Shown: positions 1 through 8,670 of the stretch, piece by piece
How the letters are laid out: every line of letters begins with the position of its first letter
Position numbering within the stretch: the stretch's first letter is position 1
NCBI GenBank assembly: GCA_963977065.1
Contig: CAXBNF010000008.1
Span: forward strand, 40,832 to 104,831
Direction of reading: 5' to 3'
Source of the DNA: Planktosalinus sp963977065
Lineage (GTDB): Bacteria; Bacteroidota; Bacteroidia; Flavobacteriales; Flavobacteriaceae
DNA length: 64,000 nt
Notes under the pieces: generated by a model
The model's input: only the letters and a program-made list of their open reading frames with translations
Told to the model about the DNA's origin: nothing
The model's database searches: none
Translations under genes and position numbers: made by a program

Positions 1-1531
1 TAATGCTTTTTATGTTTCAACAAATAGTGGTGACACATTTACTAAATTAAACCACTCCGGAATCAATTATTTTGGCTATAGTCTTACGGGTCAAGATAAT
101 TTGGGACAAGCTCCCCGAGATATGGATATAGATGTGAATCCAAATAATGCAAATGAAGTACACATTGCTGGTATTCATACCTGGAGGTCACTTAATGGTG
201 GTGTTTCTTTTGTGCCAACATCTCATTGGATTCCGGGTACTGCTGCGGCAAATAATATTGGCTACAATCACGCAGATGTTGATATAATACAATTTTACGG
301 ATCAACACTCTACACCGGCACAGACGGAGGTATTTTTAAAGCCACTAACACTACAAATCTCAACAATAATTATTATACAGATATTACTGAAGGGCTTGGA
401 ATTCGTCAGTTTTACAAAATAGGTATTTCTCAAACAGACCCGGTTATAGTTTCTGGAGGCTCTCAAGACAACGGAACTTCCTTTTATACTGTATCTGAAG
501 GATGGAGAGATTGGTTGGGAGCTGATGGTATGGAAACCTTTATTGACAAAAGCAATCAAAACACTATGTATGGAACAACCCAAGGGGGTCAATTATACAG
601 GAGCACAACAGGAGGTTTGTCATACAATGGTCTTAATGAGCCCGGTCCCGGTCAAGGAAATTGGGTAACTCCCTTTGAGCAAGATCCTATTGCAAACAAT
701 ACTATTTATGTGGGGTATAATCAAGTTTTTAAATCAACCAATTCCGGCGGAAGCTGGACAGCAATATCACAGGTTTTTGGTGGAAACCTAGATCACCTTA
801 AAATAGCACCATCAGATAATAATGTAATGTATGCTTCAAGAGGGGCACAACTTTTTAAAACCTCTACAGGGGGTGGTACCTGGCAACAACTTTCAGGTTT
901 TGGAGGTGTTGTAAATTCTATCGCTGTTCATCCCACAAACCCTGATTTAGTTGCACTAGCCACAACAAGTTCTCTAAAAGTATACATTTCTGATGACGGT
1001 GGTCAAACCTGGCAGGCTGTTTTTAGCGGACTTCCAAATTTTCAAGCATTGGCAGTTGTCTGGCAGGATAACGGGCTTGACGGCCTTTATTTAGGAATGA
1101 ATTATGGTATATATTATATTGACAACACCTTTACAGAATGGCAAGTATTCAATAACAACTTGCCAAATGTGATTATTAACGAGCTTGAAATAAACTATGC
1201 TGAGGATAAAATCTATGCAGCCACATATGGAAGAGGCCTTTGGGTTTCTCCTGTTTATGATGGAACATTGAGCCTTGAAAACAACAGCTTATTCAATTCA
1301 TTTACAGTATATCCTGTTCCGGCTGAAAATATTCTTAATGTAAAATGGAATGAAAATTACAATTCAGATTTAAGGTTGTTTGATAGTACAGGAAAATTAA
1401 TCTATTTTGAAAAAGAAAAAGAATTAAACAATCCCTATCAAATTGATATTTCAAAATTTAGTTCCGGAATTTATTATTTGAGAATTAATAATGAAAAAGG
1501 TGTTGCAACCAAAAAAATAATAATCAAGTAG
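1..1531 (+). CDS. T9SS-secreted beta-propeller (BNR/sortilin-like) protein, 3' part
   Basis: The reading frame is open from base 2, so this is the last 509 codons of a gene that begins before the window; the TTG at 101 is internal. Propeller-type repeats recur (STNSGDTF, STNSGGSWTAI, TSTGGGTWQQL, SDDGGQTWQAV), the Ser-x-Asp/Gly-Gly-x-Thr-Trp pattern of BNR/VPS10-like blades found in bacterial sialidase-like and sortilin-like exoproteins. The last 75 or so residues (from FTVYPVPAENILNVKW to KKIIIK, with LRLFDSTGKL and SGIYYLRI) form a T9SS type A sorting domain, so the protein should cross the outer membrane and be released or anchored. No catalytic residues can be assigned, so an enzymatic role is not claimed. 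recR follows after 10 bp on the same strand. Confidence 0.85.
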   Translation, partial: NAFYVSTNSGDTFTKLNHSGINYFGYSLTGQDNLGQAPRDMDIDVNPNNANEVHIAGIHTWRSLNGGVSFVPTSHWIPGTAAANNIGYNHADVDIIQFYGSTLYTGTDGGIFKATNTTNLNNNYYTDITEGLGIRQFYKIGISQTDPVIVSGGSQDNGTSFYTVSEGWRDWLGADGMETFIDKSNQNTMYGTTQGGQLYRSTTGGLSYNGLNEPGPGQGNWVTPFEQDPIANNTIYVGYNQVFKSTNSGGSWTAISQVFGGNLDHLKIAPSDNNVMYASRGAQLFKTSTGGGTWQQLSGFGGVVNSIAVHPTNPDLVALATTSSLKVYISDDGGQTWQAVFSGLPNFQALAVVWQDNGLDGLYLGMNYGIYYIDNTFTEWQVFNNNLPNVIINELEINYAEDKIYAATYGRGLWVSPVYDGTLSLENNSLFNSFTVYPVPAENILNVKWNENYNSDLRLFDSTGKLIYFEKEKELNNPYQIDISKFSSGIYYLRINNEKGVATKKIIIK

Positions 1532-1541
1532 CTAATCGCGT

Positions 1542-2159
1542 ATGGACTTTTCTTCCAAATTGCTTGAAAATGCTGTTCATGAAATAGCGCAGTTGCCGGG
1601 CATTGGAAAACGAACTGCATTGAGACTTGCACTACATTTACTCAGAGAACCATCAAGCAAAACCGAATCACTTTCAAGGGCTTTGAATGTGATGCGTAGC
1701 GAAATAAAATTTTGTAAAAATTGCCATAATATTTCAGATATTGATCTTTGTGAAATTTGTAATAATACTTCACGCTCAAGCGAAATTGTTTGTGTTGTTG
1801 AAGATATCAGAGATGTATTGGCCATAGAAAATACCAGTCAATACAGAGGTCATTATCACGTTTTAGGTGGAAAAATTTCACCCATGGATGGCATTGGCCC
1901 AAATGATTTAACCATTCATTCACTCGTTGAAAAGGTCAAAAAAGGTACTGTTAAAGAAATCATTTTCGCCTTAAGCTCAACTATGGAAGGAGATACCACC
2001 AATTTTTACATCTTCAAGCAAATTGAACCTTTCAACATTGTGACCACAACCATAGCAAGAGGAATTGCAGTGGGTGATGAGTTGGAATATGCAGATGAGA
2101 TTACCCTGGGAAGAAGTATCCTAAACCGAATACCATTTGAAAACTCCTTAAAAATTTAA
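1542..2159 (+). CDS. recR: recombination mediator protein RecR
   Basis: A 205-residue protein of the usual RecR length. It shows the N-terminal helix-hairpin-helix (LPGIGKRTALRLALHLL, residues about 18-34), a four-cysteine zinc site (C58, C61, C70, C73) and a Toprim domain starting VCVVEDIRDVLAIE, with the characteristic YHVLGGKISPMDGIGP. RecR works with RecO (and RecF) to load RecA onto SSB-coated single-stranded gaps in the cytoplasm. All zinc ligands and the Toprim acidic residues are present. It lies between a T9SS protein gene and a glycosyltransferase gene 25 bp downstream; no functional link with either is evident. Confidence 0.97.
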   Translation: MDFSSKLLENAVHEIAQLPGIGKRTALRLALHLLREPSSKTESLSRALNVMRSEIKFCKNCHNISDIDLCEICNNTSRSSEIVCVVEDIRDVLAIENTSQYRGHYHVLGGKISPMDGIGPNDLTIHSLVEKVKKGTVKEIIFALSSTMEGDTTNFYIFKQIEPFNIVTTTIARGIAVGDELEYADEITLGRSILNRIPFENSLKI

Positions 2160-2184
2160 ACTGTTGATGATTTAAAATGTCTGA

Positions 2185-3330
2185 ATGAAACTATCTGTCA
2201 TTATTCTCAATTACAATGTGTCTTATTTTTTAAGGCAATGCATTCTTAGTGTTCAGGAAGCACTGGCGGGAATCGAGGCAGAAATAATTGTCATTGACAA
2301 CAACTCTCAAGACGATAGTTGTGAAATGGTCAAAACATATTTTCCCAACATTAAATTTATTGAAAATAAAGAAAATATTGGATTTAGTAAAGCAAACAAT
2401 CAGGGAGTAGCAATAGCAAAAGGGGAATATGTTTGTATCTTAAATCCCGATACCGCTGTTGCGAAAGAAACTTTTAAAAATGTATTGAATTTTGCCGAAA
2501 CCAAATCAAATCTAGGCGCTCTAGGTGTTAGACTCATTGATGGTACCGGGAACTTTCTTCCAGAAAGCAAACGTAACATACCCACCCCAAAGGTGGCGTT
2601 TCATAAAATATTTGGATTCAAATCAAAAGAACAAAGCTACTATGCGACTCACCTGGCTGAAGATGAAACTGGAGAAGTAGATGTACTAGTTGGAGCTTTT
2701 ATGCTTTTAAAAACAAATGTTTATAAAGAAGTTAACGGATTTGACGAAGACTATTTTATGTATGGGGAAGATATTGATTTGTCATACAAATTGTTAAAAG
2801 TAAATTATAAAAATTATTATTTAGGAACTGAGACGGTGCTCCATTACAAAGGTGAAAGTACTACAAAAGATGCAGCTTATTTGAAACGGTTTTATGGAGC
2901 AATGCATCTCTTTTATAAAAAACACTTTAAATCCAATAGCCTTTTTAAAACCTTGGTTTTTATGGGAGTTTCGGTAGCTAGATTTTTAAGTATATTTAGA
3001 ATGAATAGACCTCAAAACAGACCTCATACTATTGAGAATTATTTTTTGTTGAGTGACAATATAAGTTTTCTTAGAAAATTAAGTGATGCAACACAAATAG
3101 AATTTAAATCACTATCAAAAAGTGCCGCATCAGATGATAAATACTTTAATTCTCACTTTGTTTTTGATGCCAATTATATTTCCTATGAAAAAATCTTCAA
3201 AATAATGGAAAATCACAAAAACAAAGAAAATTTCTTCAGGATACGGCCGGTAAACACAGATTATGTTGTTGGAAGCGACAGCAGCCATAGTAAAGGAGAA
3301 GTTTTTGACTTTTCAAAGGAACATTTCTAG
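2185..3330 (+). CDS. family 2 glycosyltransferase (WbbL/rhamnosyltransferase-like)
   Basis: A 381-residue GT-A fold glycosyltransferase. The N-terminus LSVIILNYNVSYFLRQCI, the IDNNSQDDS segment, NIGFSKANNQGV and the LNPDTAV loop (the DxD-like metal/nucleotide-sugar site) are typical of GT2 enzymes related to dTDP-rhamnosyltransferases. GEDIDLSYKL carries the ED acidic pair of the catalytic site. The C-terminal about 130 residues have no recognisable domain and include an amphipathic, lysine-rich stretch that may associate with the membrane. It probably adds a sugar to a cell-surface glycan; donor and acceptor cannot be read from sequence. A second, unrelated glycosyltransferase is at 12902, but there is no polysaccharide locus here. 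Confidence 0.88.
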   Translation: MKLSVIILNYNVSYFLRQCILSVQEALAGIEAEIIVIDNNSQDDSCEMVKTYFPNIKFIENKENIGFSKANNQGVAIAKGEYVCILNPDTAVAKETFKNVLNFAETKSNLGALGVRLIDGTGNFLPESKRNIPTPKVAFHKIFGFKSKEQSYYATHLAEDETGEVDVLVGAFMLLKTNVYKEVNGFDEDYFMYGEDIDLSYKLLKVNYKNYYLGTETVLHYKGESTTKDAAYLKRFYGAMHLFYKKHFKSNSLFKTLVFMGVSVARFLSIFRMNRPQNRPHTIENYFLLSDNISFLRKLSDATQIEFKSLSKSAASDDKYFNSHFVFDANYISYEKIFKIMENHKNKENFFRIRPVNTDYVVGSDSSHSKGEVFDFSKEHF

Positions 3331-3372
3331 CGCTGTTTAATCCATCAAATCAGAATAAATCCTAAAAACTTC

Positions 3373-3401
3373 TTTGAAGGATAAAAAAATAATTAATTTT
3401 G
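3373..3401 (+). promoter_or_regulatory. Bacteroidota-type promoter of the E2 gene
   Basis: TTTG at 3373-3376 and an exact TAATTTTG at 3394-3401 are separated by 17 nt, matching the TTTG-N17-23-TAnnTTTG promoter of Bacteroidota. Transcription would start near 3405-3410. This lies downstream of the in-frame TTG at 3374, so translation should begin at the ATG at 3437. Confidence 0.8.
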
Positions 3402-3436
3402 CAGTCGCACAATCAAAAGGACTTTCTTTAAATACT

Positions 3437-4750
3437 ATGGCAAAATTTGAATTAAAACTTCCCAAGATGGGAGAAAGCGTCGCAGAAGCAACTATTACAA
3501 ACTGGCTTAAAAATGTGGGTGACACCATTGAAGTTGATGAAGCAGTCCTTGAAATAGCAACAGACAAAGTAGATTCTGAAGTGCCCAGTGAAGTAAATGG
3601 AGTTTTAACTGAAATTCTTTTTCAAGTTGATGATGTCGTTCAGGTGGGGCAAACTATTGCTGTGATTGAAACCTCTGGTGAAGGTTCAGAAACCCCTGCC
3701 GGAAAAACTGAAGAAACCCCCATAGAAACTCCAGCACCAGAAGTTGTAACTGCCATTGAAGAAAGCCTTAGCAAAGCAATAGAAACAACACAAAGTTCTA
3801 TAGAAAACACTTCAGAGCGATTTTATTCACCTTTGGTAAAAAGTATCGCCAAACAGGAAAATATCTCCCAATCTGAATTAGATGCCATTCCCGGGACAGG
3901 TAAAGAGGGAAGAGTTACAAAAAATGATATACTCGGTTACCTTGAAAACAAGGGTGTTCAGCCTCAAGCACAGCAAAAGCAAACGCAACCTTCAGTGTCT
4001 CAGCAACCCGTTCAGAAAGCAGCACCTGTTTCTGTTAATGGAGGAGATGAAATCCTAGAAATGACCCGAATGGGTAAAATCATCGCTCATCATATGGTTG
4101 AGAGTATTCAGACTTCTGCACATGTTCAGTCATTTATTGAAGTAGATGTTACAAATATCTGGAACTGGCGAAATAAAATGAAAAATGAGTTTGCGAAGCG
4201 AGAAGGTGAAAACCTTACGTTTACTCCCATTTTTATGGAAGCAGTTGCAAAAGCCATCAAAGACTTTCCAATGATTAATATCTCTGTTTCCGGAGATAAG
4301 CTTATCAAACGAAAAAATATCAATTTGGGAATGGCCGCTGCACTTGCAGATGGGAACCTCATTGTTCCGGTTATAAAAAATGCAGACCAGCTTAACCTTC
4401 TCGGAATGGCAAAAGCGGTTAATGACCTTGCTGAAAGAGCCAGAACCGGAAAACTAAAACCAGACGACACTCAAGGTGGAACATATACAGTAACAAATGT
4501 GGGAACTTTTGGTAGTATTATGGGAACACCCATTATCAACCAGCCACAGGTAGCTATATTGGCTTTAGGAGCTATTAGAAAAGTGCCTGCGGTTATTGAA
4601 ACGCCCGAAGGAGACTTCATTGGGATAAGACACAAAATGTTCCTGTCTCACTCTTATGACCACAGGGTGGTAAATGGAGCATTAGGCGGTCAATTTGTAA
4701 AACGCGTCGCAGAATATCTGGAAGGTTTTGATGTAAGCCGGGGAATTTAA
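3437..4750 (+). CDS. 2-oxo acid dehydrogenase E2 component (dihydrolipoamide acyltransferase)
   Basis: A 437-residue E2 subunit of a pyruvate / branched-chain / 2-oxoglutarate dehydrogenase-type complex, transferring an acyl group from lipoyl-lysine to CoA. The start ATG at 3437 gives the canonical N-terminus MAKFELKLPKMGESVAEA and sits behind a good promoter; the frame extends upstream to a TTG at 3374 inside that promoter. Order: lipoyl domain (about 1-77, lipoyl Lys44 in ATDKVDSE), Pro/Ala/Glu-rich linker, peripheral-subunit-binding domain (about 128-168, YSPLVKSIAKQ...GRVTKNDIL), linker, catalytic domain ending in SHSYDHRVVNGALGG. The motif HxxxDG reads HRVVNG, with Asn for Asp. No E1 or E3 gene is adjacent, so substrate class stays open; the N-terminus resembles flavobacterial branched-chain-type E2s. 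Its stop overlaps the BLUF gene's stop. Confidence 0.93.
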   Translation: MAKFELKLPKMGESVAEATITNWLKNVGDTIEVDEAVLEIATDKVDSEVPSEVNGVLTEILFQVDDVVQVGQTIAVIETSGEGSETPAGKTEETPIETPAPEVVTAIEESLSKAIETTQSSIENTSERFYSPLVKSIAKQENISQSELDAIPGTGKEGRVTKNDILGYLENKGVQPQAQQKQTQPSVSQQPVQKAAPVSVNGGDEILEMTRMGKIIAHHMVESIQTSAHVQSFIEVDVTNIWNWRNKMKNEFAKREGENLTFTPIFMEAVAKAIKDFPMINISVSGDKLIKRKNINLGMAAALADGNLIVPVIKNADQLNLLGMAKAVNDLAERARTGKLKPDDTQGGTYTVTNVGTFGSIMGTPIINQPQVAILALGAIRKVPAVIETPEGDFIGIRHKMFLSHSYDHRVVNGALGGQFVKRVAEYLEGFDVSRGI

Positions 4751-5172
4751 ATATGTAAATTATTCACAAACGATTTAATTAATAAAAGACCCGGATGCTC
4801 GGTGTTTGGGTCTTTTCCTTTAAATAAGTCCTCTTTTTTGAAGTCTTTTTGACCAAGTATTTTTGCTGTTTCCGGTTGCGTCAATTTTTTGAATGCCATC
4901 GACCAGTCTTCAAACTCTCTTTTACTCGAAACACCATCAATCAATAAAATAACATCCTGATGTCTTTTGTCTTTTGAGATGATATCAAATAAAGGGTCAA
5001 TGTTTTCTTTTGGACCCTCTAAAAACTGAACAAAAGTACCATCAAAATAAATCAACATTCCTGTGATTTCATTTCTCATATTTTTGGTTCTGCAAGTAAC
5101 CAAAAGGGTAGAAATATCTTCATCTTTTAAAATGTAAGACTGACGGCTCACGTATGCAATATATTTAATCAA
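4747..5172 (-). CDS. BLUF-domain blue-light photoreceptor (solo domain)
   Basis: A 141-residue protein that is essentially one BLUF domain, the FAD-binding blue-light sensor. Residues Y7, N31, Q49 and W90 have exactly the relative spacing of AppA Tyr21, Asn45, Gln63 and Trp104, the residues that hold and switch the flavin. The family pattern TGMLIYFDGTFVQFLEGP, the DKRHQDV segment and the FEDWSMAF motif are all present. The C-terminal about 45 residues have no recognisable output domain, so signalling must go through a protein partner. It is convergent with the E2 gene (stop codons overlap) and 158 bp from the divergent exonuclease gene, so it is probably monocistronic. Photochemical competence is inferred from the residues. 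Confidence 0.93.
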   Translation of the reverse strand: MIKYIAYVSRQSYILKDEDISTLLVTCRTKNMRNEITGMLIYFDGTFVQFLEGPKENIDPLFDIISKDKRHQDVILLIDGVSSKREFEDWSMAFKKLTQPETAKILGQKDFKKEDLFKGKDPNTEHPGLLLIKSFVNNLHI

Positions 5173-5300
5173 GTTAGTTAGGTTTAAGTTCTAAAATTAA
5201 CAAATAAAATTCATTTTACACAACAATTAGTATCATCCTTCAATTTGGGTAATTTATAATCTTTTTTGAAAATAGGGTTAACCATATCAATGATTAATAG

Positions 5301-5308
5301 TAATTTTG
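5301..5308 (+). promoter_or_regulatory. -7 box upstream of the exonuclease gene
   Basis: Exact TAATTTTG, the Bacteroidota -7 consensus, 22 nt before the ATG at 5331. No good TTTG lies at the expected distance upstream (the nearest is 32 nt away), so only the -7 element is supported. Confidence 0.5.
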
Positions 5309-5330
5309 CCGGTGAAACAAAAGAATTAAA

Positions 5331-6107
5331 ATGGAATTAAACCTTGACAAGCCCCTTTGCTTTTTTGATCTTGAAACCACAGGTACCAATATTGCCAGCG
5401 ACAGGATAGTCGAAATATCTATCCTTAAGGTTTTTCCAAACGGAAACAAAGAAAGTCATACATGGAAAGTTAATCCAGAAATGCCCATACCACCAGTTGT
5501 TTCAGCTATCCATGGAATTACTGACGAAATGGTTGCTAATGAACCCACCTTTAATGAACTCGCACCAAAAGTGTATGCACTCATAAAAGATTCAGACCTT
5601 GGTGGATTTAATTCAAATCGTTTTGATATCCCTTTGCTTGCAGAAGAAATGCTTAGAGCCGGTGTTGATTTTGATATGAAAAACACGCTCTCTGTTGATG
5701 TACAAACCATTTTTCATAAGAAAGAAAAACGCACATTAGAAGCAGCTTATAAATTTTATTGTGACCAAGATCTAACAAACGCCCATAGCGCAGAGGCAGA
5801 TACTAACGCGACTTATGAAGTGCTCAAAGCCCAAATTGCCAGGTATGAAGATCTTGAAAACAACACCAAATTTTTAGCTCAATTCAGTTCACATAAGCAA
5901 TTTGCAGATTTTGCAGGTTTTATAGGTTATGACAAAAATGGAGTTGAGGTTTTTGCTTTCGGAAAACACAGGGGAAGCAAAGTGGAAGAAATTTTAGAAA
6001 AAGAACCGGGGTATTTTGGATGGTTGCTCAACGCAGATTTTCCATTGTACACAAAAAAAATATTGACCAGCATTAAATTGAGAAAACTAAATAACAAGCT
6101 TGATTAA
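5331..6107 (+). CDS. DEDDh 3'-5' exonuclease (DnaQ/epsilon-like)
   Basis: A 258-residue exonuclease of the DnaQ-like DEDDh family. The metal-binding acids are visible: D13 and E15 in FFDLETTG (Exo I), D99 in FNSNRFDIPLL (Exo II), and H152/D157 in AHSAEADT (Exo III). After the nuclease fold (about 1-175) is a C-terminal module with FGKHRGSKVEEIL and GYFGWLL, the small domain also found at the end of exonuclease X-like proteins. It probably trims DNA 3' ends in repair or proofreading; whether it acts with DNA polymerase III is not shown. It heads a same-strand group with the FAH-family, HPt and cinA genes (gaps of 15 bp, 6 bp and a 1-bp overlap). Confidence 0.92.
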   Translation: MELNLDKPLCFFDLETTGTNIASDRIVEISILKVFPNGNKESHTWKVNPEMPIPPVVSAIHGITDEMVANEPTFNELAPKVYALIKDSDLGGFNSNRFDIPLLAEEMLRAGVDFDMKNTLSVDVQTIFHKKEKRTLEAAYKFYCDQDLTNAHSAEADTNATYEVLKAQIARYEDLENNTKFLAQFSSHKQFADFAGFIGYDKNGVEVFAFGKHRGSKVEEILEKEPGYFGWLLNADFPLYTKKILTSIKLRKLNNKLD

Positions 6108-6122
6108 TTCTAAGATTAGAAG

Positions 6123-6734
6123 ATGAAACTTATTTGCATAGGAAGAAATTATACAGAACACATTGAGGAATTAAAAAATGAAAGGCCCATAGACCCTGTA
6201 ATTTTTTTAAAACCAGATACTGCCATTCTGCTTAAAAAACAACCTTTTTTTATACCCGATTTTTCTGAAGAGGTACATCACGAAGTGGAAGTTTTAGTTA
6301 AAATAAAAAAGGTGGGAAAACACATCGAAGAAAAATTTGCACATACTTATTATGATGAAATAGGGTTGGGCATCGATTTTACCGCTAGGGATTTACAATC
6401 AAAACTTAAAGAAAAAGGGCTCCCCTGGGAAAAAGCAAAAGCATTTGATGGTGCGGCTTTAGTTGGAGATTTTGTATCAAAAACTGAATTTTCAAATCTG
6501 AATAATATAAATTTCCATCTTGAAAATAATGGAAAAACGGTTCAAAAAGGCAATACTTCACTAATGCTATGGAAAATTGACGCGTTAATCGAATATATTT
6601 CGAAATATTTTACATTAAAGATTGGAGATATTATCTTTACAGGTACTCCAGCCGGTGTGTCAAAAGTAAACCCCAACGATCAACTTGAAGGGTATTTAGA
6701 AAACAAAAAAGTCTTTTCAGTAAAAATAAAATAG
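6123..6734 (+). CDS. fumarylacetoacetate hydrolase (FAH) family protein
   Basis: A 203-residue protein, the length of the short FAH-domain enzymes (acylpyruvase / oxaloacetate decarboxylase / 2-hydroxyhepta-diene isomerase class). It starts at the conserved LICIGRNY and has PVIFLKPDTA, the metal-binding HHEVEVLVKI glutamates, the GIDFTARDLQ aspartate region, KAFDGAALVGDF and the C-terminal GDIIFTGTPAGVSKV. A cytosolic metal-dependent C-C bond hydrolase or decarboxylase is expected; the substrate cannot be told. It lies 15 bp after the exonuclease gene and 6 bp before the HPt gene, so it is in a tight operon with functionally unrelated genes. Confidence 0.93.
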   Translation: MKLICIGRNYTEHIEELKNERPIDPVIFLKPDTAILLKKQPFFIPDFSEEVHHEVEVLVKIKKVGKHIEEKFAHTYYDEIGLGIDFTARDLQSKLKEKGLPWEKAKAFDGAALVGDFVSKTEFSNLNNINFHLENNGKTVQKGNTSLMLWKIDALIEYISKYFTLKIGDIIFTGTPAGVSKVNPNDQLEGYLENKKVFSVKIK

Positions 6735-6740
6735 AGAAAA

Positions 6741-7082
6741 ATGAGCAAAACATATTCCTTAGACAGTCTTCAGGAAATTGCCGGTGGCGATGAAGAATTT
6801 ATGGCTGTTATCGCCAAAACATTTCTCGATGAAATTCCGCCAGACCTTGAAGCGTTAATTCAAGCCGTTGACAACAACAACAAAGCACTCGCTTATCAGT
6901 TTGCTCATAAAATGAAACCCAATCTGGAAATGCTGGGACTCAACCTCACAAAAGATGTCACGGCAATTGAGTCATGGTCAAACACTTCAAAAAACAAAGC
7001 AGCTGTTGACTCTCAAGTCCAAAAAATAAATACGATTTTAAAACAAGTATTTAAAGAACTCAAAGCAGATTTTAACCTGTAA
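6741..7082 (+). CDS. Hpt-domain phosphotransfer protein
   Basis: A 113-residue all-helical protein with a histidine phosphotransfer pattern: acidic N-terminal helix (GGDEEFMAVIAKTFLDEIPP), a helix with ALAYQFAHKMKPNLEMLGL where H56 is the predicted phospho-accepting histidine, followed by a fourth helix. In canonical HPt proteins the site reads AHxLKG; here it is AHKMKP, so the Gly is missing, which is common in small stand-alone members. It would relay phosphate between a hybrid kinase and a response regulator, neither of which is adjacent. Its stop codon overlaps the cinA start by one base (TAATG), implying translational coupling. Confidence 0.85.
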   Translation: MSKTYSLDSLQEIAGGDEEFMAVIAKTFLDEIPPDLEALIQAVDNNNKALAYQFAHKMKPNLEMLGLNLTKDVTAIESWSNTSKNKAAVDSQVQKINTILKQVFKELKADFNL

Positions 7083-8329
7083 TGCTTGCAGAAATAATTA
7101 CCATAGGTGATGAAATTCTCATTGGTCAAATTGTGGACACAAATTCGGCTTATATAGCTGCTGAGCTTAATAAAATTGGAGTTCAAGTTGTTCAGATAAC
7201 TTCCGTTCAGGATGAAAAAAATCATATTCTAGAGAGCCTGTCAAATGCTGAAAAAAGAGCAGATATTGTTTTATTAACCGGTGGATTAGGACCCACAAAA
7301 GACGACATTACTAAACGCACACTTTGTGATTATTTTGAGGATCATCTCGTTTTAAACGAAAAAGCACTTCACAACATTTATGAACTATTTGAAAAGCACC
7401 TTAATCGCACGCCAAATCATCAAAACCTCTTACAGGCTCATTTGCCATCAAAAGCCATTGCGTTAGAAAATAAGTTTGGCACAGCATCCGGTATGTGGAT
7501 TGAAAGAAACAATACAGTTTTTATCTCAATGCCCGGTGTGCCCTATGAAATGAAAGGGTTGATGCAAAACGAAATTCTACCCGGGCTCCAAAAAAAGTTT
7601 AAAAGACCCATCATTGTTCACAAAACTATTCTTACAACAGGAATGGGTGAGAGCGCTATCGCAGAGATCATTGAAGATTTTGAAAATAAGCTTCCTCACG
7701 ATATCAAACTTGCTTATTTACCCTCACTTGGCAGAGTGAGATTGCGTTTGTCAACAAAAGGCATCAATGAAGCAGCACTTCACGCAGCGATTGATAGTCA
7801 CGTGAACCAACTTCAAGGTCTCATAGGAGATATTATTATTGGTTATGATGAAGAAACCTCTATTGAAGAAGTGGTGGCAAAATTACTCATAAAAAATAAT
7901 CAGACTTTGAGTCTTGCAGAAAGTTGTACCGGTGGTCAAATGGCTCGAAAAATAACAAAAATGAGCGGTGCTTCAAACTATTTTGCCGGAGGCTTTGTGA
8001 CCTATGCAACCCAAAGTAAAACAAATATACTGGGAGTGCCTAAAGAAATTATTGATACATATACTGTTGTTAGCGCTGAGGTTGCTGAAGCCATGGCAAA
8101 AGGGGCAAAGGAACGCTATGGAACAGATTATGCTGTGTCAACAACTGGCATAGCCGGACCCACAAAAGGAGATGCCAATGAAGATGTGGGAACTGTTTTT
8201 ATTGGCATCGCAACACCCACAGGAGTCCATTCAGAAAAGTTTAATTTTGGAAAAGACAGACAAAGAGTCATCACAAATGCATCAAATAAAGGCTTTGAGC
8301 TTCTGAGGAAAGAAATTTTAAAAAACTAA
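7082..8329 (+). CDS. cinA: CinA family protein (nicotinamide-nucleotide amidase)
   Basis: A 415-residue full-length CinA. The N-terminal molybdopterin-binding/COG1058 domain (residues 1 to about 170) has AEIITIGDEILIGQIVDTNSAY and TGGLGPTKDDITK; the C-terminal amidase domain (about 255-415) has SLAESCTGGQMA, YFAGGFVTYA and STTGIAGPTKGD. The C-terminal domain deamidates nicotinamide mononucleotide to nicotinate mononucleotide in the pyridine nucleotide cycle; the N-terminal domain of this family can act as ADP-ribose pyrophosphatase. The GTG-to-ATG choice is fixed by overlap with the HPt stop. It ends just before the rpmB promoter, and this cinA-rpmB-rpmG-ftsY order is common in Bacteroidota. 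Confidence 0.96.
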   Translation: MLAEIITIGDEILIGQIVDTNSAYIAAELNKIGVQVVQITSVQDEKNHILESLSNAEKRADIVLLTGGLGPTKDDITKRTLCDYFEDHLVLNEKALHNIYELFEKHLNRTPNHQNLLQAHLPSKAIALENKFGTASGMWIERNNTVFISMPGVPYEMKGLMQNEILPGLQKKFKRPIIVHKTILTTGMGESAIAEIIEDFENKLPHDIKLAYLPSLGRVRLRLSTKGINEAALHAAIDSHVNQLQGLIGDIIIGYDEETSIEEVVAKLLIKNNQTLSLAESCTGGQMARKITKMSGASNYFAGGFVTYATQSKTNILGVPKEIIDTYTVVSAEVAEAMAKGAKERYGTDYAVSTTGIAGPTKGDANEDVGTVFIGIATPTGVHSEKFNFGKDRQRVITNASNKGFELLRKEILKN

Positions 8330-8335
8330 GATGGT

Positions 8336-8370
8336 TTTGTTGTGCAGCACATAAAAATGTATTAAATTTG
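8336..8370 (+). promoter_or_regulatory. Promoter of the rpmB-rpmG-DUF4295 operon
   Basis: Exact -7 box TAAATTTG at 8363-8370. Two possible -33 boxes lie at correct spacing: TTTG at 8336-8339 (23 nt) and TTG at 8340-8342 (20 nt). The transcript would begin near 8376, giving a leader of about 30 nt before rpmB. Confidence 0.8.
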
Positions 8371-8406
8371 CAGCCTGTTTTAAAATAACGAATAAAGATT
8401 ATAGAA

Positions 8407-8646
8407 ATGTCAAGAGTTTGTGAGCTTACAGGAAAAAGAGCAATGGTTGGAAACAATGTTTCTCACGCAATGAACAAAACGAAACGCAAGTTTCAGGTTA
8501 ATTTGCTAAAGAAGAAGTTTTACATCCCTGAAGAAGATAAATGGATTACCCTGCGTATATCTACGTCTGCTTTAAAAACAATCAATAAAAATGGTATCTC
8601 TGCTACAATCAAAAAAGCGAGAGAAAAAGGTTATTTAACTAAGTAA
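8407..8646 (+). CDS. rpmB: 50S ribosomal protein L28
   Basis: A 79-residue L28. It begins SRVCELTGKRAMVGNNVSHA and continues with NKTKRKFQVNL, the family's signature; the C-terminus is lysine-rich (KKAREKGYLTK). It is a structural protein of the large ribosomal subunit. It is the first gene of the rpmB-rpmG-DUF4295 cluster, with 24 bp to rpmG, and has its own promoter immediately upstream. Length and all conserved residues look normal for Bacteroidota. Confidence 0.98.
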   Translation: MSRVCELTGKRAMVGNNVSHAMNKTKRKFQVNLLKKKFYIPEEDKWITLRISTSALKTINKNGISATIKKAREKGYLTK

Positions 8647-8670
8647 TCTTCTAAAATATAGTACACAGAA

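Noticed and set aside
3374..3436. TTG start extending the E2 protein by 21 residues
   Set aside because: The region contains a good promoter, and family proteins start at the ATG at 3437.
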